Shown here: piece by piece, positions 36,500-45,783 of the stretch | How positions within the stretch are numbered: position 1 is the first letter of the stretch | How the letters are laid out: each line of letters opens with the position of its first letter | Origin: Azoarcus sp. | GTDB lineage: Bacteria; Pseudomonadota; Gammaproteobacteria; Burkholderiales; Rhodocyclaceae | Assembly (NCBI GenBank): GCA_031285965.1 | Contig: JAITVD010000019.1 | Span: 1 to 45,902 of the forward strand | Length of the DNA: 45,902 nucleotides | Direction of reading: 5' to 3' | The notes under the pieces: generated by a model | Database searches by the model: none | The model's input: only the letters and a program-made list of their open reading frames with translations | Told to the model about the DNA's origin: nothing | Position numbers and translations under genes: made by a program

Positions 36500-37492
36500 T
36501 CAAGGATTCCGCAAAACCGCAGTCGGGCTTGCGCCGTCGGATGGTTCAAGGGGCGTTTCCTCGTCCTCTGCGTCCTTGTCCGCTGATTCAGGCTCGTCTG
36601 CCGATTCAGCGGATGCGCTCTCCTCCCTTTCCTCAGGGGTTTCAGGCTGCGGGGGAAGCGTGTCAACATGTTGTTCAGTTTCCTCCTCGCCATCCGGGGA
36701 AGGCTGTGATTCCGCTTCAGCGATAGCCGCAGCCCGTCGTGCCGCTGCCGCCGCAGCCCTTCGCCTGCGCCAGCGCCAGAAGGAGAGCGCGTAGCCGGAG
36801 AGGGCGTAGCAGACGAACAGCCCAAAAAATACGCCTGGCGGATACAGCGCGCCGAGGGCGAACGCCAGCGCCAGCGCGATGACGACGATGAAAGGCACGC
36901 TCTTGCGCAGGTTGATGTTCTTTCCGCTCCAGAACGGGAAATTGCTGACCATCGAAATTCCGCCGATGAACGTGAGCAGGCAGGCGGAGGATTTCAGCCA
37001 GAGAAAATCTTTGGGGGAGAGGCTGTTGTCGGTGCTGACCCACACCATGCCCGCAATCAGCGCGGCGGCGGCGGGGCTGGGCAAGCCCTGGAAGAAACGC
37101 TTGTCGGCGATGCCGACGTTGGTGTTGAAACGAGCTAGCCGCAATGCCGCGCCAGAGCAGTAAACGAAAGAAACAATCCAGCCCAGTTTGTTGAGGTCCA
37201 TGAGCGCCCATTGGTAGGCAAGCAGCGCGGGCGCGATGCCGAAGCTCACCATGTCGGAAAGGGAGTCGTAATGGACGCCAAATTCGCTTTGCGTGCCGGT
37301 CAGCCTTGCGACGCGGCCATCGAGGCCATCGAACACCATTGCCACGAAAATGGCGATGGCCGCCGCTTCGAAGTTCTGGTTCATCGCCTGAACGATGGCG
37401 AAGTAGCCGCAGAAGAGCGCCGCCGTTGTCAGAAGGTTGGGCAGGATGTAAATGCCACGGCGGCGAGTGGTTGAGGGAGAGGGCAGGTTCAT
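36500..37492 (-). CDS. pssA: CDP-diacylglycerol--serine O-phosphatidyltransferase
   Basis: 330 residues from ATG 37492 (MNLPSPSTTRRRGIYILPN); the frame stays open to 37687 but that part is not family-like. Makes phosphatidylserine, the precursor of phosphatidylethanolamine, in the inner membrane. CDP-alcohol phosphotransferase signature DGLDGRVARLTGTQSEFG, then HYDSLSDMVSFGIAP (about 54-86), with multiple membrane helices before and after. The final ~75 residues are unusual: an Ala/Arg stretch, then a long Glu/Asp/Ser/Pro tail (EEETEQHVD... EREESASAESADEPESADKD) with no membrane segment, presumably a disordered cytoplasmic extension. Confidence 0.95.
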   Translation of the reverse strand: MNLPSPSTTRRRGIYILPNLLTTAALFCGYFAIVQAMNQNFEAAAIAIFVAMVFDGLDGRVARLTGTQSEFGVHYDSLSDMVSFGIAPALLAYQWALMDLNKLGWIVSFVYCSGAALRLARFNTNVGIADKRFFQGLPSPAAAALIAGMVWVSTDNSLSPKDFLWLKSSACLLTFIGGISMVSNFPFWSGKNINLRKSVPFIVVIALALAFALGALYPPGVFFGLFVCYALSGYALSFWRWRRRRAAAAAARRAAAIAEAESQPSPDGEEETEQHVDTLPPQPETPEEREESASAESADEPESADKDAEDEETPLEPSDGASPTAVLRNP

Positions 37493-37652
37493 GTTGTAAG
37501 CGGCGGCATCCTGAGCAAGCACTGGCAACGATTCTAGCGCATTGTGCCGGTTGGGTAGGGCATTCCTTCTGCGGCGTGGCGCTGGCACACTGTGTCCCGC
37601 CCGCATGCGCGAGATGTTGCAGGAGGAGTTGGAGCCGTGTGTGTTGCGGCTT

Positions 37653-37868
37653 TCAAGCCAGATCGTCGGGTTCGAGCATGCGCTCAAGCGCGGCGATGCG
37701 ATCTTTGAGGGCCAGTTTGCGTTTTTTCATTCGTCGGACGAGCAGTTCATCGCTGCTGGACGTTCCGTCCAGGCGGACGATGGCCTCATCCAGATCGTGG
37801 TGTTCGTCATGCATGCGGGCAAGGCGCTCGCGCAGGGTTGCTGCGGTATCGAATATATCGTCGTTCAT
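37653..37868 (-). CDS. YdcH/DUF465 family small coiled-coil protein
   Basis: 71 residues from ATG 37868 (MNDDIFDTA), which has AGAGG 5-6 nt upstream; in-frame ATGs at 37886 and 37946 lie further out. The protein is almost wholly helical: TLRERLARMHDEHHDLDEAI, then SDELLVRRMKKRKLALKDRI and AALERML, the DUF465 pattern (HxxLDxxI...LKKxKLxLKDxI). Function unknown in the family. It sits alone between pssA and the divergent greB. Confidence 0.85.
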   Translation of the reverse strand: MNDDIFDTAATLRERLARMHDEHHDLDEAIVRLDGTSSSDELLVRRMKKRKLALKDRIAALERMLEPDDLA

Positions 37869-38005
37869 TATGACCTCTGGCAACATCGTTAGGCTCTTCT
37901 CCCGGACGCTATGGTATGTGTCTGCCGACGGGAAAACAATCGCCACGCGAAAAAGAAGTGTTTAAGATCGCTTTGGCAGAGGACGAATTTGGGTGGGAGC
38001 GGACT

Positions 38006-38566
38006 ATGAACAAGGCTTTCGTCAAGGAAAACGCCGGGGACGACGGCGATGAGGAATCGCTCCCGCCGTCGCTGCGGTTGCCGTCAGGCAGCAAGAATTA
38101 CATGACGCCTCGGGGCTATCAGGCTTTGCGCGGCGAGCTGGACGCGCTTTTGCGCGTTGAGCGCCCGAAAATGGTGGAAACCGTTGCTTGGGCGGCTCGT
38201 AACGGCGACCGCTCGGAGAACGGAGATTACATTTACGGCAAGAAACGGCTACGTGAAATCGACCGCCGCATCCGCTTCCTGTCCAAGCGCATCGACAGCG
38301 CCGAAGTGGTCGATCCCTGCGCCCGCGAGCAGTCGGATCAGGTGTTTTTTGGCGCGACGGTGACGGTCTGCGGCGCGGACGATGATGCCGCCGAGCAAGT
38401 CTGGCAAATCGTCGGCATTGACGAGGCCGACGTTCCCGCTGGCAAAATTAGCTGGATTTCGCCGCTTGCCCGCGCGTTGCTCAAGGCGCGCGAGGGTGAC
38501 ATGGTGCGCTTCATCAGCCCGTCGGGCGTGCGGGAGGTGGAAATCGTGGAAGTGCGTTACGTGTAG
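38006..38566 (+). CDS. greB: Transcription elongation factor GreB
   Basis: 186 residues from ATG 38006, with GGAG 6 nt upstream; the frame is open from 37916 but the added part is not family-like. Rescues backtracked RNA polymerase by stimulating transcript cleavage. N-terminal coiled coil: NYMTPRGYQALRGELDALL, then WAARNGDRSENGDYIYGKKR, which carries the acidic tip residues, and LREIDRRIRFLSKRID. The C-terminal FKBP-like domain has VWQIVGIDEADVPAGKISWI, SPLARALLKAREGD and VREVEIVEVRY. The GKKRLREIDRRIRFL form distinguishes GreB from GreA. A ~25-residue acidic N-terminal extension is present. Confidence 0.94.
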   Translation: MNKAFVKENAGDDGDEESLPPSLRLPSGSKNYMTPRGYQALRGELDALLRVERPKMVETVAWAARNGDRSENGDYIYGKKRLREIDRRIRFLSKRIDSAEVVDPCAREQSDQVFFGATVTVCGADDDAAEQVWQIVGIDEADVPAGKISWISPLARALLKAREGDMVRFISPSGVREVEIVEVRYV

Positions 38567-38613
38567 GGCGCGGCTTACGGGGAAGAAGGTGTTACAGTGC
38601 GACATTGGGGGAG

Positions 38614-38633
38614 CCGGACTACATCATGTCCGG
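38614..38633. promoter_or_regulatory. Inverted repeat in the slyD leader
   Basis: CCGGAC-TACATCAT-GTCCGG, a perfect 6-bp dyad with an 8-nt loop, lies 30 bp before the slyD start and downstream of the greB stop. It might be an RNA hairpin or operator; without a T-tract it is not a terminator. Confidence 0.3.
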
Positions 38634-38663
38634 GAATACTAATCAGAAGGAAAAACCAACACC

Positions 38664-39170
38664 ATGCAAGACGAAATCATTAAGAACTGTATCGTGACGC
38701 TCGACTACACCGTGACGGATCCTGACGGGAGCGTGATTGATGATGGACGCCAGCCTCTTGTCTATTTGCATGGGGGCTATGACGGCATTTTCCCGAAGCT
38801 GGAAGAAGCCTTGCATGGCAAGAAAGTTGGCGAAAACCTCAAAATCAAGTTGCAGCCCGAGGAAGCCTTCGGCGATTACGACGAGCAACTGGTGGCGGTC
38901 GAGGATGCCGACATGTTCCCGGAGGACGCCGAAATCGGCATGGTTTTCGAGCGCGTCAGCGACGCGGGCGAAGTCCTTTATCGCGTTACGGAGATCGCCG
39001 ACGGGAAAATCGTGGTCGATGGCAACCATCCGCTCGCCGGGGTGGCGCTGTTTTTCGATATGACTGTGACCGGGGTACGCCCCGCGACAGCGGAAGAAGT
39101 TGCCCACGAGCATGTTCACGGCGAAGAGGGCTGCCATCCCCCGATGTCCGGCGAGCGTATCGTCCATTAA
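38664..39170 (+). CDS. slyD: FKBP-type peptidyl-prolyl isomerase, SlyD-like
   Basis: 168 residues from ATG 38664. Proline isomerase and folding chaperone with an insert-in-flap domain. FKBP core: NCIVTLDYTVTDPDGSVIDD, PLVYLHGGYDGIFPKLEEAL, then IF domain IKLQPEEAFGDYDEQLVAVE and FRVSD-type strand, and back to FKBP with NHPLAGVALFFDMTVTGVRP. SlyD usually ends in a His/Cys-rich nickel-binding tail; here it is short, with EHVHGEEGCHPP only. Cytosolic, no signal peptide. The gene between greB and the fused ABC ATPase has its own leader of about 95 bp. Confidence 0.9.
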   Translation: MQDEIIKNCIVTLDYTVTDPDGSVIDDGRQPLVYLHGGYDGIFPKLEEALHGKKVGENLKIKLQPEEAFGDYDEQLVAVEDADMFPEDAEIGMVFERVSDAGEVLYRVTEIADGKIVVDGNHPLAGVALFFDMTVTGVRPATAEEVAHEHVHGEEGCHPPMSGERIVH

Positions 39171-39206
39171 GCAAGCCATGCCTGTCGGTTCGGGCAAAAA
39201 CGGGTC

Positions 39207-41231
39207 ATGAGCGATTCAAAGCGCGGGGCGGCGCGTTTGCTTGAAGTCGAGGGGCTGACGGTCACGATACGCGGCGCGCAATGCGCCGCGCGCCCGGTTG
39301 AAGGTGTTGGGCTGTCAATCAAAGCGGGCGAGACTTTCGCGCTGCTGGGCGAATCGGGATGCGGCAAGTCGATGACCGCGCTGGCCATTGCGCGGCTGCT
39401 GCCCGAGGCGGCGGCAATCTCCGGCGGGCGGGTCATGCTGGGCGATGAAGACCTGCTGGCGCTGCCTGAGTCACGGATGCGGCGGGTGCGCGGCGGGCGA
39501 ATCGGCATGATTTTTCAGGAACCCGCGACCAGCCTCAATCCGGTGATGACCATCGGGGCGCAGATTGGCGAAGTGCTGGCGCTGCATCGCGGCCTCACGG
39601 GCGGGGCGGCCAGAGCCGAATCGCGCCGCTTGCTCGAAGAGGTCGGCATCCCCGCCGCGCAGGAGCGGCTCGATGCCTACCCGTTCCAGTTCTCGGGCGG
39701 GATGAGGCAGCGGGTGATGATTGCAATGGCGCTGGCGGGCGAGCCGGAACTGCTGATTGCCGACGAACCCACGACGGCGCTCGATGTCACGATTCAGGCG
39801 CAAGTGCTGGAACTGCTCGCCCGGCTTCAGGCGGAGCGCGGCATGGCGATGCTGCTGATTACGCATGACCTCGGCGTGGTGTCGCGTATGGCGCATCGCG
39901 TTGGCTTGCTTTATGCCGGAGAGTTGATCGAAACGGGTTCCCGCGAAGATTTTTTTGCCGCGCCGCTGCACCCTTACGCGCAGCGGCTTTTTGCCGCCCT
40001 GCCGGATAGCGCGGCGCGTGGCAGGATGCTCGATGCCTTGCCGGGGGGCGTGCCTTCGCTTGCCCAAGGCTTTGCCGGCTGCCGTTTCGCGCCCCGCTGC
40101 CCGCAGGCGTTTGAACGTTGCCAAATTGACGCGCCCGGCTGGAATACGGTGAAAAACCGCAACGTGCGCTGCCATCTTTATGAGGGGGGCAACGGAATCC
40201 TTCCGCAGCGGCAAGCGTCCAAAGGGACAACATCATGCCTTTGCCCTTCTTCTGGCTCGCCAGTGCTTGAAGTGAGCCAACTGGCCGTGCATTTTCCAGT
40301 CAAAAAAGGATTGCTTCGGCGCACGGCGGGATGGGTGCGGGCAGTGGACGGCGTCAGCCTCCGGCTGGAGGCGGGGCGCACGCTTGCGCTGGTCGGCGAA
40401 TCCGGTTGCGGAAAAACGACCGTGGGTCGCGCCATTCTGCAACTGGCGCCGCCTACGGCGGGCGAGGTGATGTTCGACGGCGCGCCGCTGCGCTTCCGTG
40501 ACCGCGTGGCGGTGCGCGGGATACGGCAGGCGGTGCAGATGGTGTTTCAAGACCCGTTCGCGTCGCTCAACCCACGGCTCAGCATTGGCGACATTCTCGA
40601 AGAAGGCATGGTGAGCTTGGGCGTTGGCGGCACGGCTTCGGTACGGCAGCGTGTCGTGGATGAACTCCTCGAACGGGTCGGCTTGTCGGCGCAAATGCGC
40701 TGGCGCTACCCGCACGAGTTCTCCGGCGGGCAGCGGCAGCGCCTCGCCATTGCCCGCGCGCTGGCGGTTTCCCCCCGCGTCGTCGTCTGCGATGAGCCAA
40801 CGAGTGCGCTCGATGTGTCCGTGCAGGCGCAATTGCTCAACCTGATGTGCGAATTGCAGCGGGAGCGGGGGCTGGCCTACCTCTTCATTACCCATAATTT
40901 GGCGGTCGTGCGCTATATGGCCGATGAAGTGGCTGTGATGTATCTTGGGCGCATCGTCGAGCAGGGTTCAGCGGCGCGGGTGCTGGAAACGCCTGTCCAT
41001 CCCTATACCCGGATGCTTCTGGCCGCCGTGCCTCGCATTGATGCCGAAACGGGCGCTTGCCCAAGTATGGCCGTCGTGGCGGCGGAACCGCCTTCGCCGC
41101 TGTCTCCGCCGACGGGCTGCCATTTCCATCCGCGCTGCGCGTTGGCGGCGGACGCTTGCCGCACGGCGTTTCCCGCTGCGCGGGAACTGGGGCACGGGCA
41201 TATCGTGCGCTGCCATTTAGCAAAAGTTTGA
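39207..41231 (+). CDS. Fused dual-ATPase subunit of an oligopeptide/dipeptide-type ABC transporter
   Basis: 674 residues, ATG 39207. Two complete ATPase halves of the DppD/DppF (YejF/GsiA) type in one chain. First half: Walker A GESGCGKS (48-55), signature [15 protein letters not shown], Walker [13 protein letters not shown], and Zn/Fe-S-like tail [15 protein letters not shown]. Second half: [57 protein letters not shown], and [15 protein letters not shown]. Both cores look active. No permease or binding-protein gene adjoins it, unlike typical operons, so its partner subunits must be elsewhere. Peptides are the likely substrate class; nickel or glutathione cannot be excluded. Confidence 0.93.
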   Translation: MSDSKRGAARLLEVEGLTVTIRGAQCAARPVEGVGLSIKAGETFALLGESGCGKSMTALAIARLLPEAAAISGGRVMLGDEDLLALPESRMRRVRGGRIGMIFQEPATSLNPVMTIGAQIGEVLALHRGLTGGAARAESRRLLEEVGIPAAQERLDAYPFQFSGGMRQRVMIAMALAGEPELLIADEPTTALDVTIQAQVLELLARLQAERGMAMLLITHDLGVVSRMAHRVGLLYAGELIETGSREDFFAAPLHPYAQRLFAALPDSAARGRMLDALPGGVPSLAQGFAGCRFAPRCPQAFERCQIDAPGWNTVKNRNVRCHLYEGGNGILPQRQASKGTTSCLCPSSGSPVLEVSQLAVHFPVKKGLLRRTAGWVRAVDGVSLRLEAGRTLALVGESGCGKTTVGRAILQLAPPTAGEVMFDGAPLRFRDRVAVRGIRQAVQMVFQDPFASLNPRLSIGDILEEGMVSLGVGGTASVRQRVVDELLERVGLSAQMRWRYPHEFSGGQRQRLAIARALAVSPRVVVCDEPTSALDVSVQAQLLNLMCELQRERGLAYLFITHNLAVVRYMADEVAVMYLGRIVEQGSAARVLETPVHPYTRMLLAAVPRIDAETGACPSMAVVAAEPPSPLSPPTGCHFHPRCALAADACRTAFPAARELGHGHIVRCHLAKV

Positions 41232-41456
41232 TTGCGCTTTGATGCCGGAGCCGTTTTCTTTGCCCTGGAAATTCCGTATGGAAATAAATATTGCTAATTG
41301 GCTAAAAATATGGCGGTTTTAGTGGATGCCAATGACGTTTCAGGCGGAATCGTTAAATTTGTGCCTGATAAATGACGTTAAAAAACGCAAGGCGATGTTT
41401 CCCTTGTTAGGATATTGGCTGAGGCTAATAGCAAAACGTTTCTGATTCCCGCCACC

Positions 41457-42452
41457 ATGAAAGTTCTTATTGTTGAAGACACCATCACCAGCGCGACCGT
41501 GGTATGCCGTTGGCTAACGAATATGGGTTTGTCGGTTTTGCATGCGAAAACGGGCGAAGAAGGGCTGGAAATGTTCGTGCAGGATCGGCCAGATCTGGTG
41601 CTGCTCGACATCATCATGCCGGGAATCGACGGTTTTGAGGTAGCGCGGTGCATCCGCCGGTACGAGAAGCAGCGCGATGGGTGGACGCCCATCATTTTTC
41701 TGACGGCTCGCGGTGACGAAAACGATTTGCAGTATGCGATTGATGCCGGTGGCGACGATTATTTGATTAAGCCCGTTTCCGAAATCGTGCTCAAGGCCAA
41801 AATCAGCGCCATGCGACGGGTGGCGCAGATGCGCGATTCGCTGCGCAAGGCGCAGGACAAGCTCAAGAAAGCCAATGAGCAGCTTCAGCGCCTGTCCGCG
41901 CTCGACAGCCTGACCGGCATTGCGAACCGCAGGCAATTCGACGCGAGCCTGTTGCGCGAATGGCGGCGCTGTTCGCGTTCGGGCAAGCCGCTCTCGCTGC
42001 TGGTGGTCGATGTGGATCTTTTCAAGCTGTTCAACGACCATTACGGGCATCAGATGGGCGATGAATGCCTCAAGGTCGTGTCCCATACGCTACAGGAAAG
42101 GACGCGGCGGCAAGGTGATCTGGTGGCGCGCTACGGCGGCGAGGAATTTACTGTCGTCCTGCCCGAGACCAATCCTGAAGGGGCGCTGGCGGTCGCCGAG
42201 GACATGCGCGCGGGCATTGCCGCGCTGCGCATCGGCCACGCTTGGTCTACGGTTGCGCCGATCGTGACCGTCAGCATCGGCGTGGCCAGCATCATTCCGC
42301 CCAGGGATTGCGAAGAAGGCATTCCCGCGCTCGTCAAGGCCGCCGACAATGCCCTTTACAGCGCCAAAGAGTCCGGTCGAAATCAGGTCAAACAGGCAAG
42401 GGGCGTCATTCGGGTGGTTGCCCCCGGCGTGGGCGGCGGGCGGCCTGTATAG
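41457..42452 (+). CDS. Response regulator with GGDEF domain (diguanylate cyclase)
   Basis: 331 residues from ATG 41457 (MKVLIVEDT), the first residue of the receiver domain; TTG 41415 is in frame upstream and no SD is obvious for either. The REC domain (1-118) has the acidic pair ED (7-8), the phosphoacceptor Asp51 in LLDIIMPGIDG and Lys105 in YLIKP. A coiled coil (about 119-148) leads to a GGDEF domain with GGEEF (227-231) and an RxxD inhibitory site RQGD (218-221), five residues before the signature. It should synthesise cyclic di-GMP when phosphorylated (WspR/PleD-like layout) with feedback inhibition. No histidine kinase gene is adjacent. Confidence 0.94.
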   Translation: MKVLIVEDTITSATVVCRWLTNMGLSVLHAKTGEEGLEMFVQDRPDLVLLDIIMPGIDGFEVARCIRRYEKQRDGWTPIIFLTARGDENDLQYAIDAGGDDYLIKPVSEIVLKAKISAMRRVAQMRDSLRKAQDKLKKANEQLQRLSALDSLTGIANRRQFDASLLREWRRCSRSGKPLSLLVVDVDLFKLFNDHYGHQMGDECLKVVSHTLQERTRRQGDLVARYGGEEFTVVLPETNPEGALAVAEDMRAGIAALRIGHAWSTVAPIVTVSIGVASIIPPRDCEEGIPALVKAADNALYSAKESGRNQVKQARGVIRVVAPGVGGGRPV

Positions 42453-42465
42453 GGAAGCGGTCGAA

Positions 42466-43245
42466 TTATTCTTTGAATACGTCTTTCCAGGCGCGCAACG
42501 CGGCTAGGCAGGACAGCATGTTGGCGGGGCGGGTGTCGCAATGGGTTGCCACTGCCTTGATGACGGTTTCCACGTCGGTGCGCAAAAACGGGTTGATGGC
42601 CCGTTCGATGGCTATCGTGCTCGGCAGCGTCGGTTTTCCCTGTTCGCGCAGGGCTTCGCAACGGGCGGCGTAGCGGTCGCGTTCGGTGTTTTCCGGTTCG
42701 ACGGCGCGGGCAAAGGCAAGGTTGGCGAGCGTGTATTCATGGGCGCAATACACTTTGGTTTCGTCATTGAGCCGGGCAAGCCGCCCGAGCGCGAGTTCGA
42801 GGTCGGACGGCGAGCCTTCAAAGACGCGCCCGCAGCCCGCCGAAAAAAGCGCGTCGCCGCAAAAAAGCATTCCGTGCCCGAGATAAGCGACATGGCCGCG
42901 TGTATGGGCCGCCACGCCAATGACTTGCAATTCAAAATTCAGCGACTCGATACATATCCTGTCCCCGTTCTCTACCGGATGGCTGACGCTGGCGATGTCA
43001 TCCTTGCTCGGGCCGTAGACCGGAATTTTTGGATAGCGGGCGACGATTTCCTCGACGCCGCCGGTATGGTCATGGTGGTGATGGGTCAGCAGGATGGCGG
43101 CAGGTTCGAGCGAGCCGTTTTCCAGCGCGGCGAGCGCGGTCGCCGCCTCGCCGGGGTCGACCAGCGCCGCGTGACGGGCATTGTCGATCAGCCAGAGATA
43201 GTTATCGTGGGCGAAGGGGAGCGGGGTGACGTTGAGGGCTGGCAT
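42466..43245 (-). CDS. gloB: Hydroxyacylglutathione hydrolase (glyoxalase II)
   Basis: 259 residues from ATG 43245 (MPALNVTPLPF). Hydrolyses S-lactoylglutathione in methylglyoxal detoxification. The metallo-beta-lactamase fold shows the di-metal motif THHHHDHTGG (about 53-62), HTRGHVAYLG, DALFSAGCGRVFEG and the C-terminal HEYTLANLAFA and PSTIAIERAINPFLR, which are typical of GloB. The longer reading frame to 43377 lacks family similarity. Convergent with the GGDEF gene (13 bp between stops) and divergent from the methyltransferase. Confidence 0.95.
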   Translation of the reverse strand: MPALNVTPLPFAHDNYLWLIDNARHAALVDPGEAATALAALENGSLEPAAILLTHHHHDHTGGVEEIVARYPKIPVYGPSKDDIASVSHPVENGDRICIESLNFELQVIGVAAHTRGHVAYLGHGMLFCGDALFSAGCGRVFEGSPSDLELALGRLARLNDETKVYCAHEYTLANLAFARAVEPENTERDRYAARCEALREQGKPTLPSTIAIERAINPFLRTDVETVIKAVATHCDTRPANMLSCLAALRAWKDVFKE

Positions 43246-43349
43246 GGCCAAACAGGAGACGGAATGTATCTGGATTGAGATGAATGGCGCGGCATTCCCG
43301 CTATCATAAGAGGGATGCGCCGTTTTTTCATGTGATTGCCGTTTATGCC

Positions 43350-44156
43350 GTGAATATTGAAACAGTTTTTTCTCCAACTACGTTTTCGTGGCTGCGGACG
43401 CCGCCCGGCGAATACTTGCTTGCTTGGGAGCAGGCGCGGCTCGATGCCATGCTTGCCAACATTTTCGGTTACAACGCGCTTCAGGTCGGGCTTGCGGAAG
43501 TTGACCTGCTGCGAGCCAGCCGCATACCGCTGCATGTCTGCGCGTCCCGTGCGGCACAAAATGCACGGAATGACGAAAATGGCGCAAGCATTTCGTCCCG
43601 TCTGGCGGTGGGGGGGGACGAAACGGCGCTGCCGTTCGCGGGGGCGAGCCTTGATTTAGTGGTGCTTGCCCATGAGCTTGAATTTTCCGCCGCGCCGCAT
43701 CAAATACTGCGCGAGGCGGGGCGCGTGCTGGTGGCCGAAGGCAGCGTTGTGATTCTCGGCTTCAACCCGTACAGCCTGTGGGCTTGCCGCCGTAGCCGGA
43801 ACGGACTATCGCCGTGGCGCGGGCGTACCCTTTCCGCAGGCAAGGTGCGCGACTGGCTGACGGTACTCGGCTTTGAGGTGCAGATGGGGCAGTTCGGCTG
43901 CTACGCGCCTCCGGTGGAATCCTCCGACTGGCTGAATCGCTGGAAATGGCTCGACTGGGTTGGGCAACGCTGCTGGCCTGTTTGCGGCGCCGCGTGGATA
44001 CTGCACGGCATCAAGCGCGTGCATGGAGTGCGGCGCATCCAGCCGAACTGGCGCGAAAAAACGCCCCGTGCGCGCGCCCTTTCCGCCGTGGCGCGAAAAC
44101 TGGGAGAATCCGGCAGCCTGCCGGACAGAGCCAGCGGGAAAATCGGAAAAACATGA
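43350..44156 (+). CDS. Class I SAM-dependent methyltransferase, YafS-like
   Basis: About 268 residues if translation starts at GTG 43350 ([15 protein letters not shown]); GTG 43332 and ATG 43284 are in frame and no start has a good SD. A Rossmann-type methyltransferase of the methyltransferase-11 sort: [20 protein letters not shown], a degenerate glycine region, [20 protein letters not shown] and [31 protein letters not shown]. The position gloB / methyltransferase / rnhA / dnaQ is the arrangement known from E. coli and betaproteobacteria for the YafS group, whose substrate is unknown. Overlaps rnhA as ATGA. Confidence 0.85.
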   Translation: MNIETVFSPTTFSWLRTPPGEYLLAWEQARLDAMLANIFGYNALQVGLAEVDLLRASRIPLHVCASRAAQNARNDENGASISSRLAVGGDETALPFAGASLDLVVLAHELEFSAAPHQILREAGRVLVAEGSVVILGFNPYSLWACRRSRNGLSPWRGRTLSAGKVRDWLTVLGFEVQMGQFGCYAPPVESSDWLNRWKWLDWVGQRCWPVCGAAWILHGIKRVHGVRRIQPNWREKTPRARALSAVARKLGESGSLPDRASGKIGKT

Positions 44157-44626
44157 AAGAAATCAGCATTTACACGGATGGCGCGTGCAGCGGCAATCCC
44201 GGCCCCGGCGGCTGGGGCGCGGTTCTGAAAAGCGGTTCGCACGAAAAGGAAATCTGGGGCGGCGAGCTTGCCACTACCAATAACCGCATGGAAATTTTGG
44301 CGGTCATCCGCGCCCTTGAACAAATCAAACACAAAGGGATGCCAGTCAAGGTTTATACCGACAGCCAGTATGTGCAGAAAGGCATTTCCGAATGGATACA
44401 CGGCTGGAAAGCGCGGGGCTGGATGACTTCGGGCAAAACGCCAGTGAAAAACGCCGACCTTTGGCGCGCGCTGGACGAAATCGCCGCGTGTCACAGTGTC
44501 GAGTGGCACTGGGTCAAAGGCCATGCCGGACATCCGGGCAATGAGCGGGCCGATGCGCTGGCCCGCCGTGGGATTGAGGCCGTGCGCCTCGGTCGTTCTG
44601 AAACACACATCGAAAAGCCGCAATGA
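44153..44626 (+). CDS. rnhA: Ribonuclease HI
   Basis: 157 residues from ATG 44153, overlapping the methyltransferase stop; the frame is open from 43946 but only this start is family-like. Cuts the RNA strand of RNA-DNA hybrids. The catalytic Asp9 is in [16 protein letters not shown], Glu in [16 protein letters not shown], Asp in [16 protein letters not shown] and the final Asp in [16 protein letters not shown]. All four DEDD residues appear intact. Length normal (E. coli 155). ATGA overlap with dnaQ downstream. Confidence 0.97.
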   Translation: MKEISIYTDGACSGNPGPGGWGAVLKSGSHEKEIWGGELATTNNRMEILAVIRALEQIKHKGMPVKVYTDSQYVQKGISEWIHGWKARGWMTSGKTPVKNADLWRALDEIAACHSVEWHWVKGHAGHPGNERADALARRGIEAVRLGRSETHIEKPQ

Positions 44627-45351
44627 TGAGACAAGTTGTCCTTGATACCGAAACAACCGGGCTTGACTGGAAAAACGGCGACCGCGTCATCGAAATTGGC
44701 TGCGTTGAATTGCTCAACCGCGCCCTCACCGGGCGGCGCTACCACGTCTACATCAACCCGGAACGCGCCGTTTCCGCCGAAGCGCAGGCCGTGCACGGCC
44801 TTAGCAACGACTTTCTGCTCGACAAGCGCGTATTTGCCGGGATTGCGCAGGAATTCGAGGATTTCGTGCGGGGGGCGCAACTGATCATCCATAACGCCCC
44901 GTTTGACCTCGGCTTTCTCGTCAATGAGATGAAACTGGCCGAGCGTCCTGTCATCTGCGAACTGGACAGCGGCAATGTCATCGACACGCTGGCCTTGGCG
45001 CGGGAGCAGAACCCCGGCAAAAAAGCCTCGCTCGATGCCTTGTGCGAACGCTTCGGGGTCAGCAATGCCCATCGCACCCTGCACGGCGCTTTGCTTGATG
45101 CCGAACTGCTTGCCGAAGTCTATCTGGCGATGACACGCGGGCAGGAGAGCCTGATGATGGCGCTGGAAGATGAACCGGAACCCGACGCTGCTTTGGATGC
45201 CGCGCTGGATGCGGAGCGTCCGCCGCTGAAAATCCTCTTTGCTTCAGATGAGGAACTGGCCGCGCACGACGTGGTGCTGGCGGAGATTGAGGGCGCAAAC
45301 AAAGGCGAGTGCTTGTGGAGGGCAAAATCCCCTGAAGCCGGCAACACGTAA
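44623..45351 (+). CDS. dnaQ: DNA polymerase III epsilon subunit (proofreading exonuclease)
   Basis: 242 residues, ATG 44623. 3'-5' exonuclease of the replicative polymerase. DEDDh motifs: [12 protein letters not shown] (Asp8, Glu10), [12 protein letters not shown] (second Asp) and [20 protein letters not shown] (His and Asp). The C-terminal region (about 190-242) is Asp/Glu/Ala-rich and then ends with a short KGECLWR segment, presumably holding the polymerase-binding peptide. rnhA-dnaQ is the classical pair. The tRNA promoter lies directly after the stop. Confidence 0.97.
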   Translation: MMRQVVLDTETTGLDWKNGDRVIEIGCVELLNRALTGRRYHVYINPERAVSAEAQAVHGLSNDFLLDKRVFAGIAQEFEDFVRGAQLIIHNAPFDLGFLVNEMKLAERPVICELDSGNVIDTLALAREQNPGKKASLDALCERFGVSNAHRTLHGALLDAELLAEVYLAMTRGQESLMMALEDEPEPDAALDAALDAERPPLKILFASDEELAAHDVVLAEIEGANKGECLWRAKSPEAGNT

Positions 45352-45356
45352 ACAAT

Positions 45357-45384
45357 TTGACAGCCCTTTTATCCTTGCTATAAT
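45357..45384 (+). promoter_or_regulatory. Consensus sigma-70 promoter of the tRNA-tuf operon
   Basis: TTGACA (45357-45362) and TATAAT (45379-45384), both perfect, are 16 bp apart, and TGC precedes the -10 as an extended element. Start of transcription is expected near 45391, ten nt before tRNA-Tyr. It is the best promoter in the window and fits a strong stable-RNA/tuf operon. Confidence 0.93.
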
Positions 45385-45400
45385 CCCAAGATTAGCGTTT

Positions 45401-45489
<89 letters not shown>

Positions 45490-45533
45490 TTACAGGTGGG
45501 GCAGCTTGGGTGATTGGCTGACGCCATGCGCGG

Positions 45534-45607
45534 GCGGGTGTAGCTCAATGGTAGAGCAGAAGCCTTCCAAGCTTATGACGAGGGTTCGATTCCCTTCACC
45601 CGCTCCA
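45534..45607 (+). tRNA. tRNA-Gly (anticodon TCC)
   Basis: 74 nt with encoded CCA. Acceptor GCGGGTG pairs with CACCCGC; D-arm AGCTCAATGGTAGAGC; anticodon TCC at 45566-45568 in loop CTTCCAA; T-loop GTTCGATTC. Second of three tRNAs in the tuf operon. Confidence 0.97.
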
Positions 45608-45630
45608 GATGTTGTTGCAGGTTTTGCGTT

Positions 45631-45705
<75 letters not shown>

Positions 45706-45783
45706 TCGTGGCTGTCTTGTCGTTAGGTGTGGCGGCGTACAGTGCGTTGCCCTGTGTTTTCTAGTTTTGTTTGAGGTGTCGAT

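Noticed and set aside
41232-41456. Promoter or small gene before the GGDEF regulator
   Set aside because: A/T-rich with a repeated AATGACGTT, but no convincing promoter pair, SD or open frame.
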